Shown here one piece after another: positions 60,401-63,740 of a DNA stretch of 64,000 nt. The notes under the pieces are model-generated. The model saw only the letters and a list, made by a program, of their open reading frames with translations. It did not search any database and was not told the origin of the DNA. The stretch covers positions 24,275,420-24,339,419 of the forward strand of contig CM025850.1 in the NCBI GenBank assembly GCA_003952965.2, given 5' to 3'. A program made the translations under genes and the position numbers. Within the stretch, counting starts at the first letter, position 1. Each line of letters starts with the position of its first letter. The DNA is from Morella rubra (Eukaryota; Streptophyta; Magnoliopsida; Fagales; Myricaceae).

Positions 60401-63167
60401 AGTACGAGAACAAGACAATTGAGTCTATCTTAAACAAGGTCATCCCTTTCAATTCAATTATTTATCAGGTAGATATTTTCTTAGTCCCAAGATTCCACTT
60501 ATCAAAAAAAAAAGTTAGTCCCAAGATTCCCAACTCTTCACAACCCTTTAGAGTGGTGGATCACATTCTATTACAATGCAACTTCACCCACAACACTACC
60601 AAGTAGCAACATTAGAACATCTAGAGACATTACACAACTCATTTGATCAATTCACACTGCTGTTCACTTCCACAGTAATTGACTTCAATGTAAATGAGCC
60701 ATATAGGCATAAAAACCGCCAAAATAGGCTATACAACAGTAGCAATTTATCTCAACTCTTGATTCTCTTCACACAGTTTCTTTCCTTCCTCCGACCTTAG
60801 TATGTAACCACTACATATTGTTATAATGTCTAAAAATATGCAGAGATGTGCATAAATGTGTGTTTTTGTTATTAAACTATAAGATGCGTACACATAGAGT
60901 AATAGATCTTAAGCAAGATAATGACACCAAGATTATAACACTTGACAAAATGTACAACTTAGTATGGACAAGCTACCATCAGTGAGGATGCCGGGACAAG
61001 GCTGTCAACCATGAACCACAGATCAATGTATACATAACAAATGCATTACATGAAAGTGTAATACTTACTCCAACTACCAGTTAAATTTTGCAGTCAAAAG
61101 TATGGTCTGGGAGCAAATCAATGGCAGGCATTTCAGTGAAATCCATATAACTATTTCAAGAACCTAAAACTAAATTCACAACCTCAAGAGTCACAAACAT
61201 CGCATGTCCCATGTGCAGTGAACCAGTGACATTAGGAGGTGGCATTGAAATCACAAATGGATCACTTCCACGGTCAATATTTGGCCTGAAATATCCTTGA
61301 GACTCCCACCTAATATCCACAAATAGAATGAACACATTACAATGCTGATACTGCAAAATGAAAGTATGTCAGATAGATAGCACTCAGAGCTAGTCTGGAC
61401 TGCATTAGACTTGTGATCATTTCAACCCACATAAGCACGCAAAAACACAGAGGCCAAGTTAGGATGAAAAACAAGACTTGTAATGTAAAAAAGCCAGAAA
61501 TGTTTACACACATGAGGCAGCCGCTTGTAACTAGTAAAATATTCAGAGAACAAGCCATGAGTTAACAAAAGCCACATTATAGACAGGCAGGAAGTTTTAC
61601 TTTACCAATAAAATTTATTAAGAATATATATATATCAAAGAGGGCGCAATTTAGGGACATGTTTTCCCAGCAAATGAAGCAACTATGCATTAGTGCTGTT
61701 ACAATGAACTTCAATGCTGTTATACGACACTCAATTAACTGCAATAGTATCCCTACTGTTGGGAAGAGTTACTCCCCAGTAAACTTGCAAGGTTCTGAAG
61801 CCATTTGCAATATGGCTCGTACAGTGTGGATGAATGTATGTCTAAACGCATTTTGGAAATGCAAAGTACTGCATGAGACCCTACACATGTCGAACTAACC
61901 ATGGCAATATGTCAAACTAACCATTGTGCGAAAATGAACTAATGAGGTGCACATGTTATGCTTCAGTAGAAAATATTAATTTCACCTAGCGGAAGATTTA
62001 TTCATCAACTGAAGTGAAGAAAAAGATATAAAACAACCACAAAGTGGGACTCAAGGGAATTAGCAAAAGAATCACTCTGAAAACTTATCAATAACAAAAT
62101 CAACAGTTCAACCAGAGATATTAGCAAAGGCTGAAAAAGAAATAAACTACCAATTATATATTCGTTCCTCTGAAGTAAAATCGAATGATTTTGCCATCTC
62201 TGGAGATGTAAAGACGCCATTCTCTGTTGCAGCAACTGAAATGTCATTTAAAATAACAAATTAGGCTCAAACTTCGACACAACATTGTCAAAAACAAAGT
62301 CTCACCTCCAACAAAATCCAATACACGGTTTTATTCAACGAAAAAAAAAAAACAAGAATTCAGAAAAGCTGCTGGCAGAGAGCTGAAAACTTCAAAATTT
62401 CAAAATTTCATCACTTCCAGTTCAGCATTAGTAACCAACCAGTTGTTCATGCCAAGACACACAACAATGGTACATAGTTACGCTTTTCACCAAATTACTA
62501 AAATGGAACTCTAGATAGTTCGGCTTGCCAAGAAATACTACAAAAGAAAACCGAAAAAGAACACGAATTCATGAAGTTTAGAAACTTACAAAAAATTCAT
62601 TAAGTTAACATACTTAAACAAGACTCTAAAAAAACAGTCTTGCATTTTAAATGCTTCATCATTTGCGACTCAACCAGCTAATATAGAATCCGATTTTTCT
62701 TTCCCCTTATATTCTTGTCTTTTCGTCGGGTATATGCGGACACACGAAGTGTACAACAAAAGGAAGTATCTCACGTTCATCACAGATTTTGCTTACTACT
62801 TGATAATACCGAATTCCGCTCGAACACAAAACAAAAATTCTAGCGCATAGTCAAATTAATTTAGGGCGCTCCATGTTGTCTTCATTTTTCGTATCTTTTC
62901 CGGCAGTTAATTGATTCCACTTTTTTCACATCAGTTTTCTGTTCCACTTCTCCGATTTTTCCAGAACGGGACCGAACAAAGACGAGCATTGCAGATACAA
63001 GTACCTGCTGCAAAAGGTAAAGGTCTAAATCGACTGAAATTCCAGCGAGGTGCTAGCCCCACGCCACGACGCCGTTTGGAGAAGAGAAGCGAATTAAGCC
63101 TATAAGAAGCAGAGCAGCACGGAGAGAAGAGAGACGGACCGGAGGGTAGTGCCACTAGGAGAATCAT
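6337..63167 (-). CDS. EMB2247: Valine--tRNA ligase, chloroplastic/mitochondrial type (27-exon gene)
   Basis: The product attaches valine to tRNA-Val in organelles and, by family knowledge, clears misacylated tRNA with its editing domain. Seen in sequence: an acid-free basic N-terminal extension, the class I motif HMGH (exon 3), editing-domain motif [10 protein letters not shown] (exon 10), [10 protein letters not shown] (exon 15), KMSKT (exon 18), the [12 protein letters not shown] anticodon-binding segment (exon 22) and a charged C-terminal arm (exons 26-27). The exons sum to about 975 codons, matching the bacterial-like organellar class rather than the longer cytosolic class of about 1100 residues. 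Intron phases fit at all junctions except exon 26/27. Exons 20-22 appear twice because of a probable assembly duplication; only one set belongs in the protein. The symbol is that of the Arabidopsis gene I believe is the ortholog. The span given includes introns and their transposons. Confidence 0.93.
6466..7772. other. ValRS intron 26
   Basis: About 1.3 kb of AT-rich intron. No element recognised. Confidence 0.6.
7773..7826. repeat. 15-bp direct repeat at the end of exon 26
   Basis: ATCATACTCTGTCTG occurs at 7773-7787 and 7812-7826. The second copy is inside exon 26, the first is just past it on the minus strand where the donor is expected. Confidence 0.9.
7793..7948 (-). CDS. EMB2247: ValRS exon 26, 3' end uncertain
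   Basis: Encodes [20 protein letters not shown] and [20 protein letters not shown]. Family members continue a few residues and splice in phase 0, but no in-phase GT donor is present. The end given uses the only nearby GT (CTAA|GTTCTC), which would shift the frame of exon 27. Reading on instead reaches a TAA after about 15 more codons. A 15-bp direct repeat (7773-7787 and 7812-7826) brackets the place where the donor should be. True end is unresolved. Confidence 0.7.
8176..8248 (-). CDS. EMB2247: ValRS exon 25
   Basis: Encodes [19 protein letters not shown] then RSFPP, ending CCAG|GTATG inside a Gly codon. Its acceptor is only 204 bases from the edge of the solo LTR. Confidence 0.92.
9269..9430. 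repeat. Spaced direct repeat inside the solo LTR
   Basis: A ~61-bp segment at 9269-9330 recurs at 9369-9430 with a few changes. Both carry GTTAAGTATGCATGTCTCAT. Confidence 0.85.
10411..10663. repeat. ~126-bp tandem repeat inside the solo LTR
   Basis: Two head-to-tail copies (about 10411-10537 and 10538-10663), each ending ATCATGTCCTAATCAAG. Such repeats are common in the U3 region of large plant LTRs. Confidence 0.85.
11171..11272 (-). CDS. EMB2247: ValRS exon 24
   Basis: Thirty-four codons encoding [20 protein letters not shown] and [10 protein letters not shown]. Acceptor TCTCAG, donor TCT|GTAAGT. The following intron 24 (8249-11170) hosts the solo LTR. Confidence 0.92.
11372..11476 (-). 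CDS. EMB2247: ValRS exon 23
   Basis: Thirty-five codons encoding [20 protein letters not shown] and [12 protein letters not shown], which continue the helical domain. Donor TTA|GTGAGT. Confidence 0.92.
12590..12725 (-). repeat. Decayed TRIM-like fragment
   Basis: Resembles the internal part of the TRIM at 20252-20374 (AGTGAACCAGAC, ATTTAATTGAAAT, and a decayed GATATCATG at the primer site) but has no recognisable LTRs. An identical copy is at about 17136-17271 in the duplicated block. Confidence 0.5.
12888..13035 (-). CDS. EMB2247: ValRS exon 22, copy on the downstream contig (probable assembly duplicate)
   Basis: Same exon as 17434-17581: 49 codons plus one base, ending GAACTATGGCAG|GTATT. 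This copy is contiguous with exons 23-27. Confidence 0.87.
14183..14295 (-). CDS. EMB2247: ValRS exon 21, copy on the downstream contig (probable assembly duplicate)
   Basis: Same exon as 18729-18841, with TTCAG acceptor and TTG|GTATG donor. A 65-67 bp tandem duplication (14264-14327 and 14331-14395) repeats its first ~30 bases and its acceptor in intron 20. Confidence 0.85.
14264..14395. repeat. Tandem duplication covering the exon 21 splice acceptor
   Basis: Two ~65-bp copies (14264-14327 and 14331-14395). The copy lying in the intron has the acceptor TTCAG|G changed to TTCAAG|T. The same arrangement is in the other block at about 18810-18941. Confidence 0.9.
14445..14495 (-). CDS. EMB2247: ValRS exon 20, copy on the downstream contig (probable assembly duplicate)
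   Basis: Identical in coding sequence to 18991-19041. It sits in the block whose far end coincides with the N gap, so it is most likely the same locus assembled twice. Confidence 0.85.
15628..15854 (-). mobile_element. TRIM retrotransposon, copy 1, cut by the assembly gap
   Basis: Same element as 20173-20454. The 3' LTR and internal region are present, and the 5' LTR stops after 24 bases at the N run. Confidence 0.85.
15855..16360. other. Assembly gap (506 N)
   Basis: A run of N. The sequence ending at the gap (11815-15854) is nearly identical to the sequence starting at the gap (16361-20398), which indicates two contig ends that overlap but were not merged. Confidence 0.99.
17434..17581 (-). 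CDS. EMB2247: ValRS exon 22, copy on the upstream contig
   Basis: Encodes [20 protein letters not shown] and [15 protein letters not shown], the core of the anticodon-binding helical domain. Same exon as 12888-13035. In a corrected assembly only one copy should remain. Confidence 0.88.
18729..18841 (-). CDS. EMB2247: ValRS exon 21, copy on the upstream contig
   Basis: Encodes [20 protein letters not shown] and [14 protein letters not shown]. Same exon as 14183-14295. A decayed duplicate of its 3' splice site lies just upstream in the intron (about 18877-18941). Confidence 0.88.
18991..19041 (-). CDS. EMB2247: ValRS exon 20, copy on the upstream contig
   Basis: Seventeen codons, [17 protein letters not shown], between TCAG and a GTG|GTAAGA donor. 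An identical exon lies at 14445-14495 beyond the gap. This copy is contiguous with exons 19 and earlier. Confidence 0.88.
20173..20454 (-). mobile_element. Complete TRIM (miniature LTR retrotransposon)
   Basis: A 282-bp element on the minus strand: 80-bp 5' LTR (20375-20454), primer-binding site TGGTATCAAAGC (ends next to 20374), ~123-bp noncoding internal region, polypurine GAGGGGGAG, and 79-bp 3' LTR (20173-20251). LTRs begin TGTTAGAG and end GATTCACA on the element strand. Perfect target duplication ATATT at 20168-20172 and 20455-20459. It codes for nothing and would rely on proteins from other elements. Confidence 0.92.
20455..20985. other. ValRS intron 19, no recognised feature
   Basis: AT-rich intron between the TRIM and a CAC-rich stretch. 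Nothing recognised. Confidence 0.5.
20986..21640. repeat. Degenerate CAC/CAT-rich low-complexity stretch
   Basis: Long runs of CACCAT, CCACCA and similar triplets on the plus strand. They create open frames with His-rich or Gly/Val-rich translations on either strand that look like composition artefacts. Confidence 0.7.
22040..23871 (-). mobile_element. LINE retrotransposon, 3' part (minus strand)
   Basis: Read downward from 23871: reverse transcriptase with [12 protein letters not shown] (near 23620) and FADDT (near 23310), the conserved 3' LINE segment ([11 protein letters not shown] near 23050), and an end with [15 protein letters not shown] (near 22280), then a poly(A) tail seen as a T-run at about 22043. 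Frames are broken in several places, including a 47-bp tandem duplication. It is the continuation of 28077-29510. Confidence 0.88.
23684..23777. repeat. 47-bp tandem duplication in the LINE RT region
   Basis: Copies at 23684-23730 and 23731-23777 differ at two positions. The length is not a multiple of three, so it breaks the frame just before the RT motif. Confidence 0.9.
24009..24947 (+). pseudogene. Copia gag remnant
   Basis: Starts [20 protein letters not shown], runs through a UBN2-type region ([20 protein letters not shown]) and ends with a CCHC zinc knuckle [14 protein letters not shown] near 24817. Frameshifts near 24245 and 24480. The protease active site after the knuckle is missing. 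Confidence 0.88.
24944..25975 (+). pseudogene. Copia pre-integrase and integrase remnant
   Basis: Carries the pre-integrase [13 protein letters not shown] block, then an integrase core with [18 protein letters not shown] and [12 protein letters not shown], which hold the D, D and E positions of the catalytic triad. In-frame stops at about 25508 and 25952 interrupt it. Confidence 0.88.
25976..27102 (+). pseudogene. Copia reverse transcriptase remnant
   Basis: A Pro/Ser-rich linker followed by RT with [31 protein letters not shown] and the catalytic [12 protein letters not shown] (near 26970). Frameshifts in the linker, and a TGA at 27100 within the conserved end of RT. Confidence 0.9.
27103..27927 (+). 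pseudogene. Copia RNase H remnant
   Basis: Contains [20 protein letters not shown], the RNase H block [27 protein letters not shown] and [20 protein letters not shown] at 27559 splits it. Ends with TGA before the polypurine tract GAGGGGGAG. Confidence 0.9.
27937..28076 (+). repeat. 3' LTR of the inserted Copia
   Basis: Starts TGTTAAGGAAAGTTTGATG, matching the surviving first 24 bases of the 5' LTR at 23873. TATATATAAGAG near 28013. About 140 bp, ending in AAACCCTAA without the usual CA. Confidence 0.8.
28077..29510 (-). mobile_element. LINE retrotransposon, 5' part (minus strand)
   Basis: Read downward: endonuclease remnant with SGVYGPND and WCIGGDFDV (29170-29472), [19 protein letters not shown] (near 29070), a linker, then ORF2 with [19 protein letters not shown] and [18 protein letters not shown] (28067-28636). 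Frame breaks near 29165 and 28640. The 5' end at about 29510 is approximate; no ORF1 is seen, so it is 5' truncated. Confidence 0.88.
29511..30913. other. ValRS intron 19, region next to exon 19
   Basis: AT-rich intron. No element, RNA gene or coding signal recognised. Confidence 0.5.
30914..31051 (-). CDS. EMB2247: ValRS exon 19
   Basis: Forty-six codons encoding [20 protein letters not shown] and [11 protein letters not shown], the start of the anticodon-binding region. The next intron in the assembly is at least 11.9 kb and holds the LINE/Copia nest and a TRIM. Confidence 0.94.
31160..31270 (-). CDS. EMB2247: ValRS exon 18: KMSKS loop
   Basis: Thirty-seven codons, phase 0, starting [19 protein letters not shown] is the second class I ATP-binding signature. 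Ends GCTGGTCAG|GTTTG. Confidence 0.95.
31692..34578 (+). repeat. Three-unit tandem array, TRIM-like, circularly permuted
   Basis: Units at 31692-32653, 32654-33613 and 33614-34575 (962, 960, 962 bp) differ at only a few sites. Each has TGGTATCAGAGC, an initiator-tRNA-Met primer-binding site (32016, 32976, 33938), and a purine tract ending GACAGG followed by TG (32465, 33425, 34387). If these bound LTRs, the array holds two complete ~509-bp LTRs (32465-32972, 33425-33934), three ~450-bp internal segments, and outer fragments of 321 bp and 192 bp that together make one LTR. Each candidate LTR has a CCACGTGG G-box and a TTTATATAAGG box. Nothing in it codes for a recognisable protein. It lies in ValRS intron 17. 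The tandem array is certain; the LTR reading is inference. Confidence 0.75.
34579..35210. other. ValRS intron 17 next to exon 17
   Basis: Ordinary AT-rich intron. A C-run immediately follows the tandem array. Confidence 0.5.
35211..35322 (-). CDS. EMB2247: ValRS exon 17
   Basis: Encodes [20 protein letters not shown] and [12 protein letters not shown], directly before the KMSKS loop. Donor CAA|GTGAGT. The next intron (31271-35210) contains the three-unit tandem array. Confidence 0.95.
35702..35791 (-). CDS. EMB2247: ValRS exon 16
   Basis: Encodes [20 protein letters not shown] and [17 protein letters not shown] acceptor precedes it, and a GG|GTAATG donor splits the terminal Gly codon. Confidence 0.94.
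35792..36659. other. ValRS intron 15
   Basis: About 0.87 kb of AT-rich intron with nothing recognised. Confidence 0.5.
36660..36880 (-). CDS. EMB2247: ValRS exon 15 (catalytic core, DTWFS motif)
   Basis: The longest exon here. It encodes [20 protein letters not shown] and [10 protein letters not shown], both diagnostic of ValRS catalytic domains. Ends CCAG|GTCT, a slightly weak donor. Confidence 0.95.
37132..37248 (-). CDS. EMB2247: ValRS exon 14
   Basis: Thirty-nine codons, phase 0, encoding [20 protein letters not shown] and the [10 protein letters not shown] end; PLVSKQWFV is where the chain returns from the editing to the catalytic domain. Confidence 0.93.
37373..37490 (-). CDS. EMB2247: ValRS exon 13 (editing domain)
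   Basis: Encodes [20 protein letters not shown] and [13 protein letters not shown]. The frame is restored by one base after a TAG acceptor. Donor GAA|GTGAGA. Confidence 0.93.
37595..37743 (-). CDS. EMB2247: ValRS exon 12 (editing domain, GHDHND motif)
   Basis: Encodes [20 protein letters not shown] and [36 protein letters not shown] is the conserved editing-site loop containing the catalytic aspartate. Ends TTG|GTATG inside a Cys codon. Confidence 0.95.
37744..38702. other. ValRS intron 11
   Basis: About 0.96 kb of intron with nothing recognised. Confidence 0.5.
38703..38786 (-). CDS. EMB2247: ValRS exon 11 (editing domain)
   Basis: Twenty-eight codons, phase 0, encoding [20 protein letters not shown] and HVPIISDR. 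Acceptor TTGCAG, donor AGG|GTAAAA. Confidence 0.92.
38832..38888. repeat. AGT microsatellite and G-run in intron 10
   Basis: A short (GTA)n run near 38832-38848, followed by a purine stretch ending in about a dozen consecutive G (38876-38887). Confidence 0.85.
39061..39298 (-). repeat. Solo Copia LTR in ValRS intron 10
   Basis: A 238-bp block similar along its length to the LTR at 2872-3107, in minus orientation. Ends TGTTAAC and TTGACG (expected TTGACA), with a near-perfect target duplication GTGCA/ATGCA outside. No internal domain remains. Confidence 0.75.
39299..40079. other. ValRS intron 10, next to exon 10
   Basis: AT-rich intron. Nothing recognised. Confidence 0.5.
40080..40155 (-). 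CDS. EMB2247: ValRS exon 10: editing-domain TTRPET motif
   Basis: Encodes [20 protein letters not shown] and [14 protein letters not shown] is the threonine-rich editing-pocket motif of Val/Ile/Leu-RS. Acceptor TTGTAG, donor ATG|GTAGG. Confidence 0.95.
41126..41403 (-). repeat. 3' LTR of a minus-strand Copia
   Basis: A 278-bp block with TGTTA/TGACA ends. On the minus strand it begins right after the RNase H stop and a TTTGAGAAGAGA purine tract. It shares short blocks with the LTRs at 2872 and 39061, so it is a related family. Confidence 0.7.
41404..42475 (-). pseudogene. Copia RT/RNase H remnant, minus strand
   Basis: Read downward from 42475: RT with a YVDD box at 42366-42355, [20 protein letters not shown] (near 42060), RNase [18 protein letters not shown] and [18 protein letters not shown] (41411-41821). 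It is truncated at 42475, where another LTR begins, and has frameshifts. It lies in ValRS intron 9. Confidence 0.85.
42476..42800 (+). mobile_element. Copia LTR, primer site and leader fragment
   Basis: LTR 42476-42618 (TGTCAAGG...CTTTACA) with a TATATATAATG box, followed by primer-binding site TGGTATCAAAGCC at 42619-42631 and a short leader with a CT microsatellite (about 42693-42719). The rest is replaced by the next Copia at 42801. Layout and size resemble the LTR at 27937. Confidence 0.75.
42801..42992 (+). repeat. 5' LTR of a nested Copia
   Basis: A 192-bp LTR, TGTTACG...ATTAACA, with TATAAATAGAG near 42944, followed at 42993-43005 by primer-binding site TGGTATCAAAGCC. Confidence 0.8.
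43313..44839 (-). mobile_element. 5'-truncated LINE in the Copia leader
   Basis: Minus-strand LINE end: RT C-terminal part with [20 protein letters not shown] and [14 protein letters not shown] (44207-44710), zf-RVT-like [18 protein letters not shown] (43545-43787), then a poly(A) seen as a T-run at 43314-43328. TTGGGT borders both sides and may be the target duplication. Closely related to the LINE at 22040-23871. Confidence 0.85.
46072..46466. mobile_element. TRIM-like element inside Copia gag
   Basis: Two ~110-bp direct repeats (46072-46181 and 46356-46466) with TG...CA ends flank ~175 bp of noncoding sequence. A perfect target duplication GTTTA is at 46067-46071 and 46467-46471. The flanking gag codons read on across the insertion. 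No standard tRNA-Met primer site is visible, so orientation is uncertain. Confidence 0.8.
46626..47184. other. Unidentified ~560-bp insertion in Copia gag
   Basis: Gag homology stops at about 46625 (LDFE) and resumes at about 47190. The segment between has no recognised coding or terminal repeats; TTTTGAA and TTTGGAA at the edges could be a decayed duplication. Confidence 0.45.
49391..51140. other. ValRS intron 9 beyond the Copia cluster
   Basis: Begins with sequence resembling a Copia leader (GGTATCAAAGC near 49449) that I could not assign. The rest up to exon 9 is pyrimidine-rich and AT-rich intron with no recognised gene. Confidence 0.4.
51141..51208 (-). CDS. EMB2247: ValRS exon 9
   Basis: Encodes [20 protein letters not shown] at the start of the CP1 editing domain. 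Ends AAG|GTACTT within a Ser codon. The next intron (40156-51140) is about 11 kb, the second longest here, and is filled with Copia and LINE sequence. Confidence 0.93.
51304..51356 (-). CDS. EMB2247: ValRS exon 8
   Basis: Encodes [17 protein letters not shown], leading into the editing domain. The preceding intron 7 (51357-56042) is about 4.7 kb and carries tandem repeats, MITE-like elements, a TRIM and a LINE. Confidence 0.93.
51864..52014. repeat. ~75-bp tandem duplication in intron 7
   Basis: Two adjacent copies, each with GGCAGATCAATG and GAGGGGGGAACTTTTTATTT, differing by a few bases. Confidence 0.88.
52119..52328. mobile_element. MITE-like element
   Basis: A 210-bp AT-rich block whose ends are inverted copies over about 22 bases (left GGTGGTGTTAGAATACCAAA; right complement GGTGGTGTTTGAGTGCCAAA). 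No coding capacity. No clear target duplication. A diverged relative is at about 63349-63548. Confidence 0.65.
52707..52883. mobile_element. Second MITE-like element
   Basis: A 177-bp block with inverted ends (GATTAACAGCCTGTTT and the complement of AAACGCGCTGTTAATC), rich in AAAATTTTACTTTTA repeats. CTATC occurs on both sides (52702-52706 and 52884-52888) as a possible target duplication. Confidence 0.6.
53312..55308 (+). mobile_element. TRIM whose 3' LTR is split by a LINE
   Basis: Same TRIM family as 20173-20454, plus orientation: 5' LTR 53312-53391, primer-binding site TGGTATCAAAGCC 53392-53404, internal region to 53514, 3' LTR from 53515 interrupted near 53528 and resuming at about 55243-55308 (ends GATTCACA). 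Perfect target duplication ATGAC at 53307-53311 and 55309-55313 shows both halves belong to one insertion. Confidence 0.9.
53528..55242 (-). mobile_element. 5'-truncated LINE inside the TRIM 3' LTR
   Basis: Minus-strand LINE: RT end with [20 protein letters not shown] (near 54890) and [13 protein letters not shown] (near 54650), zf-RVT-like [20 protein letters not shown] (near 53970), [18 protein letters not shown] (near 53780), ending in a poly(A) seen as a T-run near 53535. Frameshifts separate the parts. Related to, but distinct from, the two other LINEs in the window. Confidence 0.88.
55314..56042. other. ValRS intron 7 next to exon 7
   Basis: AT-rich intron. Nothing recognised. Confidence 0.5.
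56043..56096 (-). CDS. EMB2247: ValRS exon 7
   Basis: Short 54-nt exon encoding [17 protein letters not shown], conserved just before the editing-domain insertion. It starts after TTGCAG and ends CAAG|GTAG. Confidence 0.93.
56348..56439 (-). CDS. EMB2247: ValRS exon 6
   Basis: Begins after GTCAG and encodes [20 protein letters not shown], a conserved catalytic-domain stretch. Donor GTC|GTAAGG splits an Arg codon. Confidence 0.93.
56440..57587. other. ValRS intron 5, upstream of the TRIM
   Basis: AT-rich intron with a T-run near 57388. Nothing recognised. Confidence 0.5.
57588..58064 (-). mobile_element. Complete TRIM, second family, in ValRS intron 5
   Basis: A 477-bp element on the minus strand: LTRs 57588-57782 and 57867-58064 (195 and 198 bp, TGTGATACCCC...CCATTACA on the element strand), primer-binding site TGGTATCAGAGCGGTCC (57864-57848), 84-bp internal region and a purine tract beside the 3' LTR. 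Perfect target duplication CACTG at 57583-57587 and 58065-58069. Noncoding. Confidence 0.92.
58275..58369 (-). CDS. EMB2247: ValRS exon 5
   Basis: Encodes [14 protein letters not shown] and [11 protein letters not shown], conserved after the [10 protein letters not shown] motif. It ends after two bases of a Lys codon (AA|GTAC) that is completed by exon 6. Confidence 0.92.
58723..58806 (-). CDS. EMB2247: ValRS exon 4: catalytic core, [10 protein letters not shown]
   Basis: Twenty-eight codons, phase 0 at both ends, including [14 protein letters not shown], a hallmark of Val/Ile/Leu-type synthetases in the Rossmann fold. Donor CAG|GTATG. Confidence 0.95.
58807..61182. other. ValRS intron 3
   Basis: About 2.4 kb of AT-rich intron. 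Apart from a short direct repeat (AGTCCCAAGATTCC at about 60482 and 60515) nothing is recognised. Confidence 0.5.
61183..61309 (-). CDS. EMB2247: ValRS exon 3: class I HIGH motif
   Basis: Encodes 42 codons including [16 protein letters not shown], where HMGH is the ATP-binding HIGH signature of class I aminoacyl-tRNA synthetases. Bounded by TTAG acceptor and GAG|GTTG donor. Confidence 0.95.
61310..62150. other. ValRS intron 2
   Basis: About 0.84 kb, with a short (AT)n near 61624. Nothing else recognised. Confidence 0.5.
62151..62235 (-). CDS. EMB2247: ValRS exon 2: start of mature protein
   Basis: Follows a TTTCAG acceptor and ends at a TTG|GTAG donor inside a Trp codon (phase 2). It encodes [20 protein letters not shown]. 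The first in-frame Met after the initiator is here, at 62197-62195, a possible second start giving a protein without the presequence. Confidence 0.9.
62236..63004. other. ValRS intron 1
   Basis: About 0.77 kb between the presequence exon and exon 2. Nothing recognised. If the internal Met in exon 2 is used as a start, a second promoter could lie here, but no clear signal is visible. Confidence 0.45.
63005..63167 (-). CDS. EMB2247: ValRS exon 1: start codon and organelle-targeting presequence
   Basis: The ATG is at 63167-63165. The 54 codons encode a stretch with eight Arg/Lys, no Asp/Glu and many Ser/Leu, as expected for a plastid and/or mitochondrial transit peptide. It ends with one base of a Gly/Val codon before a CAG|GTAC donor. 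Family knowledge says this part is removed after import. Confidence 0.85.
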
Positions 63168-63740
63168 TCTAGACCCTGCAGATTGGTGAAGAAGAAGAAG
63201 GAACGAGTGGAAAGAAAGAACCCTAAAGAGACAGCTATGGGCTGTTCAGAACAAGGTGTGCATGGCCGGGAGGTTTTAAGTGGCAGAGAATTTGCAGAGT
63301 GAAGTAAATGATAAATCGCACGGGTATTGGCACGTGCACGGTATCACTAAGGTGGTGATTTCCGCCCCCAAAAATTTCTACCCACGTTAAAAAATTATAA
63401 AATAATTTTCTCTTTCTTCAATTTATTCTTTTTTATTATAATATTCATTTAAATCTTCTCTTTCTTCACTTTTTCATTAAATTTCATAAAATATATTTAT
63501 TTTTTCACAAACCTCAAGACTCCCAAAATTTTCTCTCCCGAATGCCCCTAAAAAGGCCGTCGCTTTTCCTTTATTTATTTTTTCCTAGGCGTTTTTGGGT
63601 ATGATTTTATTTTTAAAAAAAGTCTTTTATTTTAAAAAAGTTTTTCCATTCAATTTTTTCAAAAAAAAAACATTTCAATTTTCAATAAAATTTTATATCT
63701 TTCTATAAAAAAAACACAAAAATCCATAAAAACTCCTCGT
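63168..63740 (-). promoter_or_regulatory. ValRS 5' UTR and upstream flank
   Basis: Upstream of the start codon. On the minus strand the motif TTTAGGGTT (63219-63227) resembles the telo-box found in promoters of plant translation-related genes, and a CACGTG G-box lies at 63331-63336. Both are short and could be chance. From 63349 the sequence becomes AT-rich and resembles the MITE-like element at 52119. I see no certain TATA box or transcription start. Confidence 0.35.
63349..63548. repeat. Diverged copy of the 52119 MITE-like element upstream of ValRS
   Basis: Shares ordered blocks with 52119-52328 (AAAATAATTTTCTC, CATTTAAATCTTCTCT, CTTCACTTTTTCA, CCCAAAATTTT) and begins GGTGGTGATTTCC. Terminal inverted repeats are much weaker here. 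Confidence 0.55.
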
